The notes below the pieces were generated by a model. It was given only the letters and a program-made list of their open reading frames with translations, was not told where the DNA came from and did not search any database. A stretch of DNA of 64,000 nt from assembly GCF_001704415.2 (NCBI RefSeq), contig NC_030811.1, positions 76,898,069 to 76,962,068 on the forward strand, written 5' to 3'. This document shows positions 1 through 11,672 of the stretch, one piece after another. The DNA comes from Capra hircus. Its lineage: Eukaryota; Chordata; Mammalia; Artiodactyla; Bovidae. The position numbers and the translations under genes were made by a program. Each line of letters starts with the position of its first letter. Within the stretch, counting starts at the first letter, position 1.

Positions 1-62
1 TTTTCTTGAATGTACCAGGGCTTTAACAATTACGTTAGTTTAAAATAAAAGATTCCCTAGGG

Positions 63-363
63 TCATTGCCCTAGGCTTATAAACTTTAGTAGTGGATCAG
101 AATCATCTAGAGGGATTTTAAAAACAGATTGTTGAGTATCGAATCCATATTTCTGATGCAGTAATTCTGAGGTGAAGACAGTTGGCATTTCTATCAAGTT
201 CTGAGATGGTGCTAAAACTGCTGGTCCTGCAAGCACTCTTTGAGAACCACTGCCATACAGCACTGGTACAGAAGTATGAGACAGAGCTGGATCTAATCTG
301 TGTTGAATGAACAACTTGTTGCTTGTAATTCAAGAGTTGTACTTGTTGGATGGGCTCCAACAA
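63..363 (-). pseudogene. Frameshifted protein-like segment, possible retrocopy
   Basis: On the minus strand a reading frame beginning LEPIQQVQLLNYKQQ (about 357-316) continues, after one extra base near 315, in another frame as LFIQHRLDPALSHTSVPVLY and onward to a stop near 63. The joined stretch has protein-like composition (Gln/Leu/Pro/Ser) with no internal stop apart from the shift. It begins abruptly about 40 bp before the PHTF2 exon acceptor and shows no poly(A) tract. I do not recognise the parent protein. It could be a 5'-truncated processed pseudogene or chance open frames in an intron. Confidence 0.35.
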
Positions 364-404
364 TCATCATTTAATGTAGTACTGTTTTTATTTTATTTTT
401 ATAG

Positions 405-461
405 ATTGGAGCATATGATCAACAAATATGGGAAAAATCTGTTGAACAAAGAGAAATCAAG
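405..461 (+). CDS. PHTF2: PHTF2 coding exon 1 of window (19 codons)
   Basis: Acceptor TTTTTATAG ends at 404 and donor GTAACG starts at 462. The exon encodes IGAYDQQIWEKSVEQREIK in phase 0-0. This is the start of the conserved N-terminal PHTF block (Pfam calls it the FEM1B-binding region in the family). The preceding coding exon, which in human supplies the initiator and about 14 more residues ending in lysines, is not in the window, so this exon is internal rather than a start. Confidence 0.96.
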
Positions 462-1399
462 GTAACGAATTTATTTTGTGTATTCTATAAATTGATTATG
501 AACCATAGTTAATATCTTTCTGCAGACCTTTTAAGGTACAAATTAATATTACTCATTCTGTCCACACTTTTATATAACAAAGTAAAGTCTTTAATGATGG
601 TATATTCATGTGTCTTTACCTCTGATTTTTCTTTTTGGGATCTTTAGCATCTTTCTGTTTTTTTAAAATTTAGTTTCTAATGATTATTTTTTTGTCAGCT
701 TTTTTCCCCTTTCACTTGTCACCTTATACTTCTAGTTTACTTTTCCTCCCTTTTGATGCTGTCATTGCTCTGTACAGTTTATTAAACTGGTAAGTGTTTC
801 AGGATTTTTCCCGCCTGAGTGATACTGTGCAAACGCTGCTCTGCTTAATTGAGATCTGCTTTTTGGTGCTACTAACAATGACTTGGACGCAAACAGAGTC
901 GCTGAAAAGTTGGTCATTTTTGGAAAGAATTTAGGAAAATAAAACATTAATTAAAATGTTTCTATAGTTTGCAATTTCTTCTTGAACATGTAATCATTTA
1001 CAGTGATAAGATGTCCTCATAGGCTACCTTGCTAGCATGAAAACTGTTCTTTAACTAAATTTGTTTTGTTTCTCAGCAGTCACACCTTTTCAGTAATAAG
1101 ATTTATATTTTTCATTTGCATAGATGATACTAATCAGTGTTTTCCTGCACGAGCTAAACTTAATATTGGCCCAGAGAATGATACTTTGGTTGCTTTATAT
1201 TTTGTACAAAAAATTTACGTTAAATTGAAAACCGATGTCTATATTTGCTTAAAAATCTGTCAAAAAAAAATCTAGTGTTTAGACAAACTTAGTCATCTAT
1301 AATAAAGAGCAAGACTCTACCATTTGTCAGCTTTAATCTTTGAACTGTTGTCATGAAGAGTTAATACAGTCAACAAAGTTGCAGTGAGCACTTGCTGTG

Positions 1400-1890
1400 T
1401 CTTAAATATAGGATTAAATCATGGGGACAAAAAAAGATAAAGTATACTGTAATTATGTAGACGAGATACATGATTACAAATGAGATAAATTCAGTTAAGA
1501 GAGGGATGTGTAGTTCTCTTGTTAGGGTACAAATTTGAGAAGCACCGCTAGTGAGGTTAGGAAAGAGTCACAGAGGAAGTGACTCATGAGTTGAGTTTGA
1601 CACACGTTAGGGAGAATGAGGAAAACATTCCAGACAGAATGAAGAGCTTATGAAAATAGACATGATGGAAGGAGCATGACTGACTCAGGAATCAAGGAAC
1701 TTGATGGGTAATAGTTGGATGGAGGAAGGCAATTAGAGTGATGTGGAGAAAAACAAGAAAGGAAAATGAAGTCAGATCTTGAAGAGGCTTAACTACTCTA
1801 CCCAAAAGTCTAGACATATCTAAAAACAATGGAAGAGACATGAAAGAATTTTAAGCAGAAAAGGTTACCTGGTTAGATTTCTATTTCAAC
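1400..1890. repeat. Old interspersed-repeat-like sequence, family unresolved
   Basis: The purine-rich text (gagcacttgctgtgtctta, then agaatgaggaaaacattccagac and gaacttgatgggtaatag) has the pattern of a common ancient mammalian repeat, with a 'size/state' opening followed by 'fraction of animals'-style GA-rich text. Similar text recurs at 26930-27340 and 57330-57600. I cannot name the family with confidence. No coding potential is evident. Confidence 0.35.
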
Positions 1891-2055
1891 AACTTCCCTA
1901 AGGCAGCACTAAGTATGGCGGGAAATGTTAGAAGAGGAGCAGATATATAATTCTGTTTCAGAAATATTCAGGATACTTGGCAGAGAGATTGGGGAGTCCT
2001 CAGTATATAAAGTATGTATGTCTGTATATATGTATATGTATGTACCTGTGTGTTA

Positions 2056-2545
2056 CGTTGTTCAGTTGTGTCCAACTCTTTGTGACCTCATGGACTGTAG
2101 CCTGCCAGAGTCGTCTGTTCATAGAATTCTCCAGGCCAGATACTGGAGTGAGTTGCCATTTTCTTCTTCAGAGAATCTTTCCGACCCAGGGATCGAACTG
2201 GACCTCTCACATTGCCGGCGGATTCTCCACGTGTATGTGTATGAAAGTGAAAGAGTCTCAGTTGTGTCTGACCCTTTGTGACCCCATGGAATGGTCCTTG
2301 GAATTCTTCAGGCCAGAATACTGGAATGGGTAGCCTTTCCCTTCTGCAGAGGATCTTCCCAACCCAGGGATCAAACCCAGGTTTCCTGCATTGCAGATTG
2401 ATTCTTTACCAGCTGAACCACCAGGGAAGCCCAAGAATACTGGAGTGGGTATCCTATCCCTTCTCCAGTGGATCTTCCTGGCCCAGGAATCAAACTGGGG
2501 TCTCCTGCATTGCCAGCTGAGCTACCTATGTGTGGGTGGTTTTTT
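2056..2545 (-). mobile_element. Cluster of three BovA/Bov-tA SINE units
   Basis: Three successive minus-strand copies of the ruminant tRNA-derived SINE lie head to tail. The first carries gtccaactctttgtgacc at 2069 and runs to about 2235. The second runs from about 2250 to the 'accagggaagcc' terminus near 2430. A third partial unit ends near 2530. A leftover gttgttcagtctctaagt (about 2548-2566) looks like the start of a fourth. BovA2 is normally a dimer, so this is either a dimer plus a neighbouring insertion or a local duplication. Confidence 0.85.
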
Positions 2546-2575
2546 GTTGTTCAGTCTCTAAGTTTGTGCCTGGGT

Positions 2576-5500
2576 GTTAATGTAGATTATATATGGTACA
2601 CATTATATAGATACGGCCATAGGACTCAGTGGATATACACTGAATGATGAGAAAAAAAAGCTGAGGACAGAACATTGGGAAACAAGATTTAACAGATAGG
2701 TTTATTAAAAAAAAGAGAGATGTAAGTGAAGGAGGAAAGAGAAATGAGAGATCATGAAACAATAGTCTGAGAACGTCACAAAGAGGTGGAATAGTCAAGA
2801 ATATTAGCAGAGAGGTCTACTAAGATGCTTTAAAATGCTCTTTGACAGTCTTTAACTTATTGGGCAGGAAATGTTAACTACCTTAAGAGATTGTGTTACC
2901 GGTTGGCACACTTAGATGTTTTTGAAATTAACTCCCCACCCCAAATCTATCTATCTGTCTATGCGCAGTTTTTTAGCTTTAAGTGCTCATCACAAATTAC
3001 TATTTTACTTATATAATCTCCTCATTTTTAATAGATCTATTTTAATGCCTAAATAGAGGCCAAAGTAAGGGAGGATTATATCAGTTGGTACTTGGTGTGC
3101 TGGCAGGATGAACTTAGGAAAGGCTAAGACTTATAACTTGTTTCTGAAATATGTCTTCCTTTTAAAGATAATACTTTGAAATAGTAACTGAAGAATTAAA
3201 ACTTACTTTCGTTATTTTGCATTGAAAGGCTCAGTTTGTTGACAAGCCTCAAAGCACATTCCATTCTTATTAAATGTTCTATTGGAAGCAAGCTATTTAT
3301 AGTGTAAAATAATTTTGTATTTATTCTATGGAAGGTACAGAAGCTGTGTAACTGTGGTGTATTAATGTTGATACTTGATTAAAAAAACAAAAACAATTTA
3401 CCTGTTGTGCTTAGAGAATACCGTAACAAATGTATTGACTTTGTCCTTTTATATAATTAGTTCTTTTATTATCTGTCAAAGCAGTGAGCAACAATTAAAG
3501 GAAACCATGAAAATATATTTCTTGAAAATTGTTTTTATATAAAGACCCTAGCTGATACTGCTAAGTGTAAAGTCTCTTGTAAATTGCAAGTTATTTTTTT
3601 CTTAAACATTTTAGAAATTATAACTGAAAACTATAGTTTTCTGTTCCCCTTAACCCAAATTTAAAAGTAAATATGGAATTTCCCTGTTGTAGTACCCACT
3701 AGAGTTGTAAAGTTTCAACAAAACAAACTATATTGTTTCAAGTCATTAAAGGGATGGGGGAAACTAGGATTTCCAGGAAGTGAAACTGTGGTTAGTATAT
3801 ATTTCAATAATATATATTCAATAAAGAATATATTATTTGAATTCTTGGCAATTGTGTTCATAGTACTTATTTCTACTTTCTAGTTAAACCAGTAGTTTAA
3901 AAAATCTTTCTAAAACTAAGTTAGTTTTCATTTTTTCTTTGTTCACTTAAACTTCTTGAAGGCTCATAAATTTTTTTAGTACTGAAAGCTATGCTGTTTT
4001 GTGTAAGTGTAGTTTATTCAAAACCAATTTAAAGTTGTCCAACTTAAAATATCTACTTAATTAGAATCACATGTTATAAATGACCTTGGTACTAATATCT
4101 TTTGTTTTTGTGAATAAAGTCACTAATGTTAGAAGATTTATCAGTAATAATTTTCTATATCCTTTTTTTTAAACCCTTTAAATACTGATAGGCTACCTTG
4201 AAGGGTATTGTCGACTCTGCTGTGACTTTACAATGCTATGACTTCACAGTGTAGCTCAAAATTATAATATGACTTTACAGTGTACGATAGTTCAAAATGT
4301 TTTAATAAAACATAAAATAGGAAATTAACACATATTTAAAAGGCCAAGTAGAATAAGCATGTTGAAAACAACATAATTACATAAATCAAAATACTTTACT
4401 GTTTCTCTTATAAGGACTTGAAGTTCTTAAAACAGTCTTGAGGAAAAGTTTAGGTATACAGTAGTAAATTAGGCTTCACGTTTGTTATAAACATTAGCAA
4501 TAAGGTTATTTTCAAAGTGCTAGAAAAGCAGTTTATGAAAGATATAAGTAAATGAAAATATGTTATTGTTTTCAAATTTGTTGGCACTAATAAAGGTAAA
4601 ATAGCATAATAAACTTCATGCCAAATTTAGTGTTTGAACAGTGAGTTTTTTGTTTAAATATGTTTTACTAGTTTACCTTTTCAATTTGCAAAATATTGGG
4701 AGTGATTTACAGTCTATGAGTGACACTATCATGACATTAAAGTAGGAAATGACATATAGATAGTTGTTTTTTGTGATGTGCAGTAGTTAATGTTCTTTCA
4801 GCTCACCGTGAATGCTGATTTAGTGAATACTGACTGTTGTTCTTAGGAAGAATACAGAATTAAGTTCCTGCAAGCCCCTAGTCACAACATTTGTCAGCTA
4901 ATCAATATATAACCTTGTTTAAATGACATCTTATTTAATATATGGTGTTGATTCATTAACACTGAACAGGAAACACCTCATGCCTGAACAGAGCTTATCT
5001 AACACGTTTTCTCAGTGAGCCACGTCACAGCCTTCATGCACTTCGGAGCACTAGACCACCTGTCAGCACTATCTCAGGGATCATTTCAACACAAAATTAC
5101 CAACAGAAAGCAAAAGATTTGACGCTGAAAAGATTGTGAAAAGGAACTGAAACAAGAGAGCTAAACAAGAAAGCAGAGTGATGCCTTGTTTGATTCCAGC
5201 TGGGAATGTAAACGTTGAGTGACTCAAATTGTTTGCTACTCTCACTGCATGTCTGCACAGCAAATACTGATTTTAGGGACAAATTAGTTTTACCATATAG
5301 GTGAGTTTGCAGGTATGGAATCTATGAATATCAGTACTGACTACATGTAAGATGATCGTGGCTGTGTCTTCAACTCTGACCCTTTCTTTCTTTTCTTTTT
5401 GTATCTGTGGGTAGTTTGCACCTTCACACAGACTATTTGAAGGAGTTCAGAGGTTAATTGCATCTTGATTTCAGGATGCATTTTTGGTTTAAAAATCTCA

Positions 5501-6434
5501 GTTAATTTTGAGCTCAAATGTCCTATTCTCTGTTTCAGATAAAAATGTTATTTGATTAAATTTTTATTTTAAGGGGTCATTATTACTTAGATTAGGACTA
5601 AACAAAGGATTTACTTTATAGTTACTTGGTTAATTGAATGAACAATAAACAAATCTTTGAAACACTAGGTCATCTCTCAGCACTTGGATTCCAAGGAGTT
5701 TAGCCTAGGCTGCTCCAGTTCTTAACATCCTAGTCTTAAGTTATAAAGCGTAATTTATTTTGATAGTTTTTTTTCATTCATTTTGATCTCTGCTCCTACT
5801 CTAACTCAGTACGCTGATGCAGAAACTTAATCTTAGTGTTCAGTAATTCCAAGTTGAAACTAACTCATTTCGTGATTTCTGCTTTCTCCTTTCTCCTCCT
5901 CCTGGGCATGGCACCTAAGTTATGAGGGGATAAGGTGGCATTGTGGTCTGGTTAGTGGTTGGCATGTGAAGACAATAGCAGTCCTGAGATGTGCATCGTC
6001 CTCTCTGGTCTCACCCTACATGTTGGCATCTGCTAAGAAGTCTGCATTCCTGTCTGTCCTCAGCTCTGTGACCACTGCTTTATTCAGCATTGCCTCCAGC
6101 ATCACACCTTAAAGGCCTTTTAGGGCCACTGTTCTCCCAGCCAGCTTCAGCACTTTCCTGTGCAAAACAAGGACCACCTCAGTCTCCTGGACCATCTCAG
6201 GCTGTACATCTAAATTGGTGGTGATAGTCTTTGTTTTAAAATTATGCTTTTAGTAATAAACAGACCCCATGTGTTACATACATCCCTAAAGTTATCCTTT
6301 TGGAAATAATAAAATTCATTACACTACTGTTGTGTTCCGTTTGTCACAGATATATATGTTTTTGTCTATTAAAGTTTTTCTTCTTAATTGAAATCTGTAG
6401 GCATTGATTTGGGGTATTAAAAATGTACATGTGT
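2576..6434 (+). other. Intron after exon 1, mostly unassigned
   Basis: AT-rich intronic DNA with no open frame that looks like a protein and no recognisable young SINE. It holds scattered A- and T-runs. 5870-6200 is distinctly more GC-rich and pyrimidine-rich than its surroundings and may be an old repeat. Nothing functional could be supported here apart from the candidate element at 4960-5340. Confidence 0.6.
4960..5340. repeat. Old DNA-transposon-like or LTR-like repeat, family unresolved
   Basis: Text such as cacagccttcatgcacttcg, cacctgtcagcactatctca and ctgcacagcaaatactgatt is familiar from a dispersed ancient mammalian repeat, but I cannot assign the name. Minus-strand open frames of 60 residues here look accidental. 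The boundaries are approximate. Confidence 0.3.
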
Positions 6435-6640
6435 TGAATTTCAATACTACTGTTTTACTGAGTTAAAATTGACATATAACATATTAGTTTCAGGTGTAAA
6501 ACATAGTAATTCGATATTTGTATATATTGAGAAATGATCCCACAATAAGCCTAGTTTAAATAATCATCCCCATACATACTTACATATTTTTTTTCTTGTG
6601 ATAAGAACTTTAAAGATCTACTCTCTTATCAGTACTACTT
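6435..6640 (+). mobile_element. L1M 3'-region fragment next to exon 2 acceptor
   Basis: The run tgagttaaaattgacatata, followed by ttagtttcaggtgtaaaaca, ttcgatatttgtatatattg and gatctactctcttatc, is the familiar L1M-class 3' region in sense orientation. It ends within about 15-25 nt of the exon 2 acceptor at 6655, and weak similarity may continue up to the AG itself. The insertion therefore lies where the branch point and polypyrimidine tract must be. Confidence 0.7.
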
Positions 6641-6654
6641 TTAATATGTTATAG

Positions 6655-6724
6655 GGGTTAAGGAATAAACCAAAGAAAACAGCCCATGTGAAACCAGACC
6701 TCATAGATGTTGATCTTGTAAGAG
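6655..6724 (+). CDS. PHTF2: PHTF2 coding exon 2 (70 nt)
   Basis: Acceptor TTATAG at 6649-6654 and donor GTGAGT from 6725. The exon encodes GLRNKPKKTAHVKPDLIDVD followed by LVR and the first base of Gly43 (phase 0 to 1). The stretch is basic (RNKPKK) then acidic (DLIDVD) and belongs to the conserved cytosolic N-terminus of the family. The acceptor has a poor, purine-interrupted pyrimidine tract and sits beside an L1 remnant. Confidence 0.96.
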
Positions 6725-7291
6725 GTGAGTCTTGAATAACCAAATATTTAATGAAATTAGAAATTGTCCTCGAAGGAACAGCGATCAAAATGGGTTAGAT
6801 GAATATGTTTGTAGGAATAAAAGCAATGTGAGGCTAAATGAAGTTAGAAGTAGTATTAAAAAAGAGAGAGTGGAGACCTTTAAATACCATTGACTAGTCT
6901 TTTCTCTCACTAAAAATCATTCCAGTTAATGAGTGTAAAAGAAAAGCAGTTCATATTTGCTTAGCAAACTATGAAACTTGTTATAAACATTAAAGTGGTA
7001 TTTTTAATTCCTAACTGAAACTGACATTTGAAAATTGTCTTGTATTTATAACATATCTAGGAGAAATATTGCTCCTATTTCAGTTAAAAATAGTTCTTTT
7101 CAAAGTACCTGAGTCAATATGATGGCATGTGTGATGTTTTTAAAAATGTTTCCTACCCACAATTGGACAGTTGACACCCATAGTACAAAAGAAATAATAT
7201 GTTGTATTGTTTTTCAGATGTTGAAATTTTTTTCTTTAAGTAAATTAAAAAATAATAAATGTTGTCTTTCATTTTGCATTACTTTTCTTAG

Positions 7292-7450
7292 GGTCTGCAT
7301 TTGCTAAGGCAAAACCTGAAAGTCCATGGACTTCTTTGACTAGAAAGGGAATTGTTCGAGTTGTATTTTTTCCCTTTTTCTTCCGGTGGTGGTTACAAGT
7401 AACATCAAAAGTCATCTTTTTCTGGCTTCTAGTCCTTTATCTTCTTCAAG
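7292..7450 (+). CDS. PHTF2: PHTF2 coding exon 3 (first membrane segment)
   Basis: Acceptor TTTTCTTAG ends at 7291 and donor GTACAA starts at 7451; phase 1-1, 159 nt. It encodes GSAFAKAKPESPWTSLTRKG and then the strongly hydrophobic, aromatic IVRVVFFPFFFRWWLQ and VIFFWLLVLYLLQ. This is the first membrane-inserting region (window residues about 64-100, continuing into exon 4). The exon length is a multiple of three, so skipping would remove the segment without breaking frame. Confidence 0.97.
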
Positions 7451-7869
7451 GTACAACTAAATGAAGGAAATGCATTTTGCTTTTAACTTTCAGCATGTCT
7501 TCTTTTTGGTTAGGATTACTAAGGCTTTGTTATTTTTAAAATATACTACTACTGAGTATGGAAAAAAATTTATTGTGATGCTTCATTTAATAAGACACAA
7601 ATAGTTTGGGATTAAAAATATCTAAGGAAGCAAAGTAGTTATTTTCCAAAATAATTTTATGATAATTTGAATGTATGGATTGCTAAAGAAAAATACAAAT
7701 TGAGAGGATTTTTAAAAATTACAGAATCTCTTCTTAATGTACTCGTACATATATGTACACGTGAGTCTTTTTTTATGAAGCCTTAGGGCTCATTCTTCCT
7801 TTCTCAGCAGTATTCTTTTTTCCTCCTTAACCACTGTGTTCTGAGACTGTCCTCGTTCTGTGTTAAAAT

Positions 7870-8085
7870 TCTGTGTACCATGTACTGTTCTAAGAGCTTG
7901 TCAGAGATGCTCATTTAATACAACCATCCAGTGAAGCATGGGTACTATTAGTATGCCTAGCCCCATGGGACCTGAAGGACCTGCAGGTCCAAAGTTACAT
8001 ACTCAGCAAGTGTGGCGGTCCAGGTTCGAGTCTAAGCAGTCTGACTTCAGAACCACATGCTTAACAGCTCTGCAACGTTGCATCC
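7870..8085 (-). mobile_element. MIR SINE, reverse orientation
   Basis: The order 'tactgttctaagagcttg', 'ctcatttaatacaaccatcc', 'gggtactattagtatgcc', 'tccaggttcgagtc' and 'cttaacagctctgc' is the reverse complement of the MIR core and tRNA-like head. It is heavily diverged. The open frame crossing it is not a gene. Confidence 0.65.
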
Positions 8086-8266
8086 CAGCACAGCAGTATT
8101 CCCGTGCACAGTCACAGCAGCAGCGTACAGTGCAAAATGCACAACACTCTGGAGCATTTACAGCCTCAAAGAAGAGATTGCTCACATTTCTATCACTCTG
8201 ACAAAGCAACAATTTTAATTTGGTTTATCTTTTTTTTTTTTTTTTTAACACAATTGTAATCCTGAC

Positions 8267-8457
8267 GGGCTTCCCTCATGGCTCAGCTGGTAAAGAATCC
8301 GCTTGCAATCTGGGAGACTTGGGTTCGATCCCTGGGTTGGGAAGATCCCCTGGAGAAGGGAAAGGCTACCCACTCCAGTATTCTGGCCTGGAAAACTCCA
8401 TGGATTGTACAGTCCATGGGGTCACAAAGAGTTGACATGACTGAGCGACTTTCACTG
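8267..8457 (+). mobile_element. Bov-tA SINE
   Basis: A complete sense copy from gggcttccctcatggctcag through the Pol III B-box-like ggttcgatccct (about 8322) to gactgagcgactttcact. Divergence from consensus is modest. It follows a long T-run (about 8230-8247). I see no clear target-site duplication. Confidence 0.92.
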
Positions 8458-9299
8458 TCTTTCTATCAAAAAACACTAATTAAAAGATATCTTTTAAGTA
8501 AATGAAAACAATAAAAACAAAAGACTTATTTCGGTTATTTAAGCTTGTGTATATCTTATATACTTAAGAGGGAGTGAACTTGAAGTTATTCTCCAATGTT
8601 TTCTAGTTTACCTAGAGGAGAACACTTTCCATGGTCAGAAATTGCAATTGCTTATTAGAGTAATAATTAATCAGTATCAGTCATTGTAACTACTGTGCCT
8701 TGTACTTTTATGATATTATTGCTTTATTGTATTTGAGGACAAACAAGTTTCCAGTGTAATTAGAAGGGTGTATATTGTGGCTGAAATTCACATATTGGCT
8801 TGCCTAAATTAAATAGGGAGCATAGCTTAGATGAAACATGAAAAACAGATATTTTTCAGTTCCAAACCGAAGTTTAATGTTATTAGTGTTTATAAGTGTT
8901 GGCCACTGAAATCTTCTCTGGTAAAGCTTAGTTTAAAAAGTGCCTTAACCTGTTTCAAGTCACACAAGCCAGTGACAAAGCCGTGATAAGACAAACCCTC
9001 AGCAATCTGAGTGCCTTTAGAAACCCCTGTGCTTCTGCCTCTTTGCATATTGAGCAGAGTATAGTGCTCTGAATTATGTCCTCATTCTCTATCCCACCTT
9101 CTTGTCCTGAAGAGTAGAAAAAATCATGTGTAGTCAGACTGGGTTTTACATAGCTACAGTTTTTCACTTCAGTCACATGCCTTTTAAATATCTCAACTAT
9201 GTGTTTTCAGCTTCATCCTACTTACTGCTTATGTCATTTCTCTCCTGGATCACTGCCGAGAGCCCTTTATGTCTTTTACTTTCTGTCCATTTACCTTTT

Positions 9300-9519
9300 T
9301 TGGGGGCTTCCCTGGTGGCTTGGTGATAAAGAATCCACCTGCCTTTCAGGGGACATGGATTTAATCTCTAGGTCAGGAAGATCCCCTGGAGAAAGAAACG
9401 GCAATCTACTCCAGTATTCTTGCCTAGGAAATCCCATTGGACAGAGGAGCCTGGGGGGCTACAGTCCATGGGGTCACGAAAGAGTCAGACACGACTTAGT
9501 GACTAAACATACACACACG
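9300..9519 (+). mobile_element. Bov-tA SINE with 12-bp target-site duplication
   Basis: Sense copy running from ggggcttccctggtggcttg to gacacgacttagtgac plus a short (CA)-rich tail. It is flanked by identical CATTTACCTTTT at 9288-9299 and 9520-9531, which defines the insertion exactly and shows L1-type retroposition. Confidence 0.95.
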
Positions 9520-9853
9520 CATTTACCTTTTACATTACAAATCTAAACCAGCCACTCAAGTTCTAAATCTTTATTATCATTGCTTTCAAGATAAAGAGCC
9601 AGTTTTTCAGTCAGTCTCTCAAATTTCTCAACTTTAACCAAACTAAACTGGTTCTGTGCTGTTTCTTAAACATTCTGTGCCTTTTTTGGTAACCTGTATG
9701 TTTTGGGGGTAACTCTTTTTGCCTGTGTAGCCCTTTCCCCTTTTATTTACTTAGTCCACTACTTATTCTGTGATTAATTAACTTTTGAGAATTAGGCATT
9801 AGATTCCTTCATACCTCTCCACTGTACATAACTGTTTTTAGGTGTCATAGATA

Positions 9854-10245
9854 TGGTTAGTCTACTCAGGCTGCTATAATAAAGCACTACAGACTGAGTG
9901 GCTTAAACAACAGAAATTTATATTCTCATAGTTACGGAAGCTGGAAGTCTAAGATCAAGGTGCTGTTAGGGTTGGTGTCTGTTGGAGGTTTCTTTTCTTG
10001 TCTTGTAGATGGCTACCTTCTTGCAGTATCCTCACATGGCCTTTATTCTGTGCATGAGCTGAAAGAGATTTCTGGTACCTCTAGCTCTTATAGGAGCACT
10101 GGTCCTTTTGGATTAAGGTCCTACCCTTATGATTTTATTTAACCTTCATTACGTCACATAGGCCCTATCTGTTAAGATAATCATGTTGGGGGTCAGGACT
10201 TTAAAATACGGAATGAGGGTGGAGGGCACAATTCAGTTCATTACA
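9854..10245 (+). mobile_element. MaLR-type LTR (MLT1/MST-like), solitary
   Basis: Begins TGGTTAGTCTACTCAGGCTG and contains the hallmark gtggcttaaacaacagaaat, aagtctaagatcaaggtg and ctcacatggcc blocks. It ends in the family's terminal block with TTACA at 10241-10245. The length of about 390 bp fits an MST/MLT1-class LTR. No internal region or 5-bp duplication is visible, so it is a solitary old LTR in the intron before exon 4. Confidence 0.8.
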
Positions 10246-10603
10246 GGGGTTTTAATTATTTCTCTATATGTCCTCCTTTTCCTTTAAGGAGGGGGTGTCT
10301 GTGATCTTACCAGGAATGCCTTTAGATTTATATGTATCTAGTTTTCATTGCAGTGTTAAGGTGTGTACTTTAGAGACCACCTTGGCTGTTACTTTGTTCC
10401 AAGAGTTTCTTTCTGAATGGCATGATTAGCCAGGGGCAAAGAAGTCTTGAAGAGCTTGTCTGAAGTAACATTTACGCTCATTTAAATTTAGAAAAGTAAT
10501 CTGGCAAAGAACAATGTTAGAACAGTTTTTAAAGTTTTTTGTAAAGTTTGAGGACATGACTGTCAGATCTATGACTAAATGTATTTTCTTTCCCTTTCTG
10601 TAG

Positions 10604-10769
10604 TTGCCGCAATAGTGTTATTCTGTTCCGCTTCTAGCCCGCATAGCATACCTCTGACGGAAGTGACTGAGCCAGTATGGCTGATGCTGCTCCTAGGCAC
10701 TGTGCACTGCCAGATTGTCTCAACAAGGACACCCAAGCCTCCCCTAAGCACAGGGGGTAAAAGGAGAAG
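10604..10769 (+). CDS. PHTF2: PHTF2 coding exon 4 (end of segment 1, segment 2)
   Basis: Acceptor CCCTTTCTGTAG ends at 10603 and donor GTACTG starts at 10770; phase 1-2, 166 nt. It encodes VAAIVLFCSASSPHS, a short loop IPLTEVTEP, a second hydrophobic stretch VWLMLLLGTVHCQIV, then the polar TRTPKPPLSTGGKRRR. The basic cluster KRRRKLRK is split across the exon 4/5 junction and resembles a nuclear-localisation signal, but beside membrane segments it is more likely a positive-inside anchor. Confidence 0.97.
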
Positions 10770-11672
10770 GTACTGTCTCTTTAAAAGTGATCTTTTGGTA
10801 GATTTCTGTAATTTGAATCCAGTATTGTTCTTGACTTGAATGAAATGTTATCTTGAAACTGAGCTTCAGTCAGAATCAGCTATTGAATGTTAGTTTCTTT
10901 TATGTGCTTCAGAGCCATTTTGAGACCCATACCTGTTTGTTTTTGTTTTCTTTCTTGAAGCTCATTGCTCAGGCACATATCAATGTAGGGAATATATGTT
11001 AGTTGGAATTACTAATAATTTCCACCATTACAGAACCTTGTACTGAAAAGATGCTTTGGCAAAAACAAAAGTCAGGGAAATTTTTTAGCTAAATTCCATT
11101 TATTATATGTCATTTGAAGCTGTTTAATATTTCCCTTTGATTAAGTAAGCATAGCAAGTCTTACTGGCCACTTAGCACAATGAAGTTCTGTTTTAAGGGT
11201 CTTTGGGAACAATTTCTCTTTTGAATATTGTTGCTAAGAGATTGTGACATTTGCTGTTTTGGAATATTGATTTAAGCTCTTTATTTAAAAAAATAAATAA
11301 TACCTAATTAGATAAGTAGCACTGCTGAACAGATAGATTATAAATCTCTCCAATTTAAATTTTCTTCTTCATCTGCAAATAAGTGTCATTCCAATTGGGA
11401 AGGGGTACTTTTGTAAATAATCTGCCTAGTGCTATCCTTACAACCTAGCGTCCACTGACTTATCAGTATGAGCAAGAAACAATAACTTAACATTTATAGA
11501 AACTGGTCTTGAATATGTACTTAATATTTGGCATAACTTTAATGCATCAGCCTGAATTTTAATGTGTATTAGAGTTCCTGTGTTTATGTTTTCCGAATTT
11601 TTTAATGTGCTGTCGAGAAAGTGGTTATTAAATTTTAAAGTTACCTTCCACTCTTAATCTCTTCTAATGAAG

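Noticed and set aside
8300..8335. tRNA-like A/B box promoter (ggttcgatccct) in several places
   Set aside because: These are internal Pol III promoters of Bov-tA SINEs, which derive from a tRNA. No cloverleaf with an acceptor stem is present.
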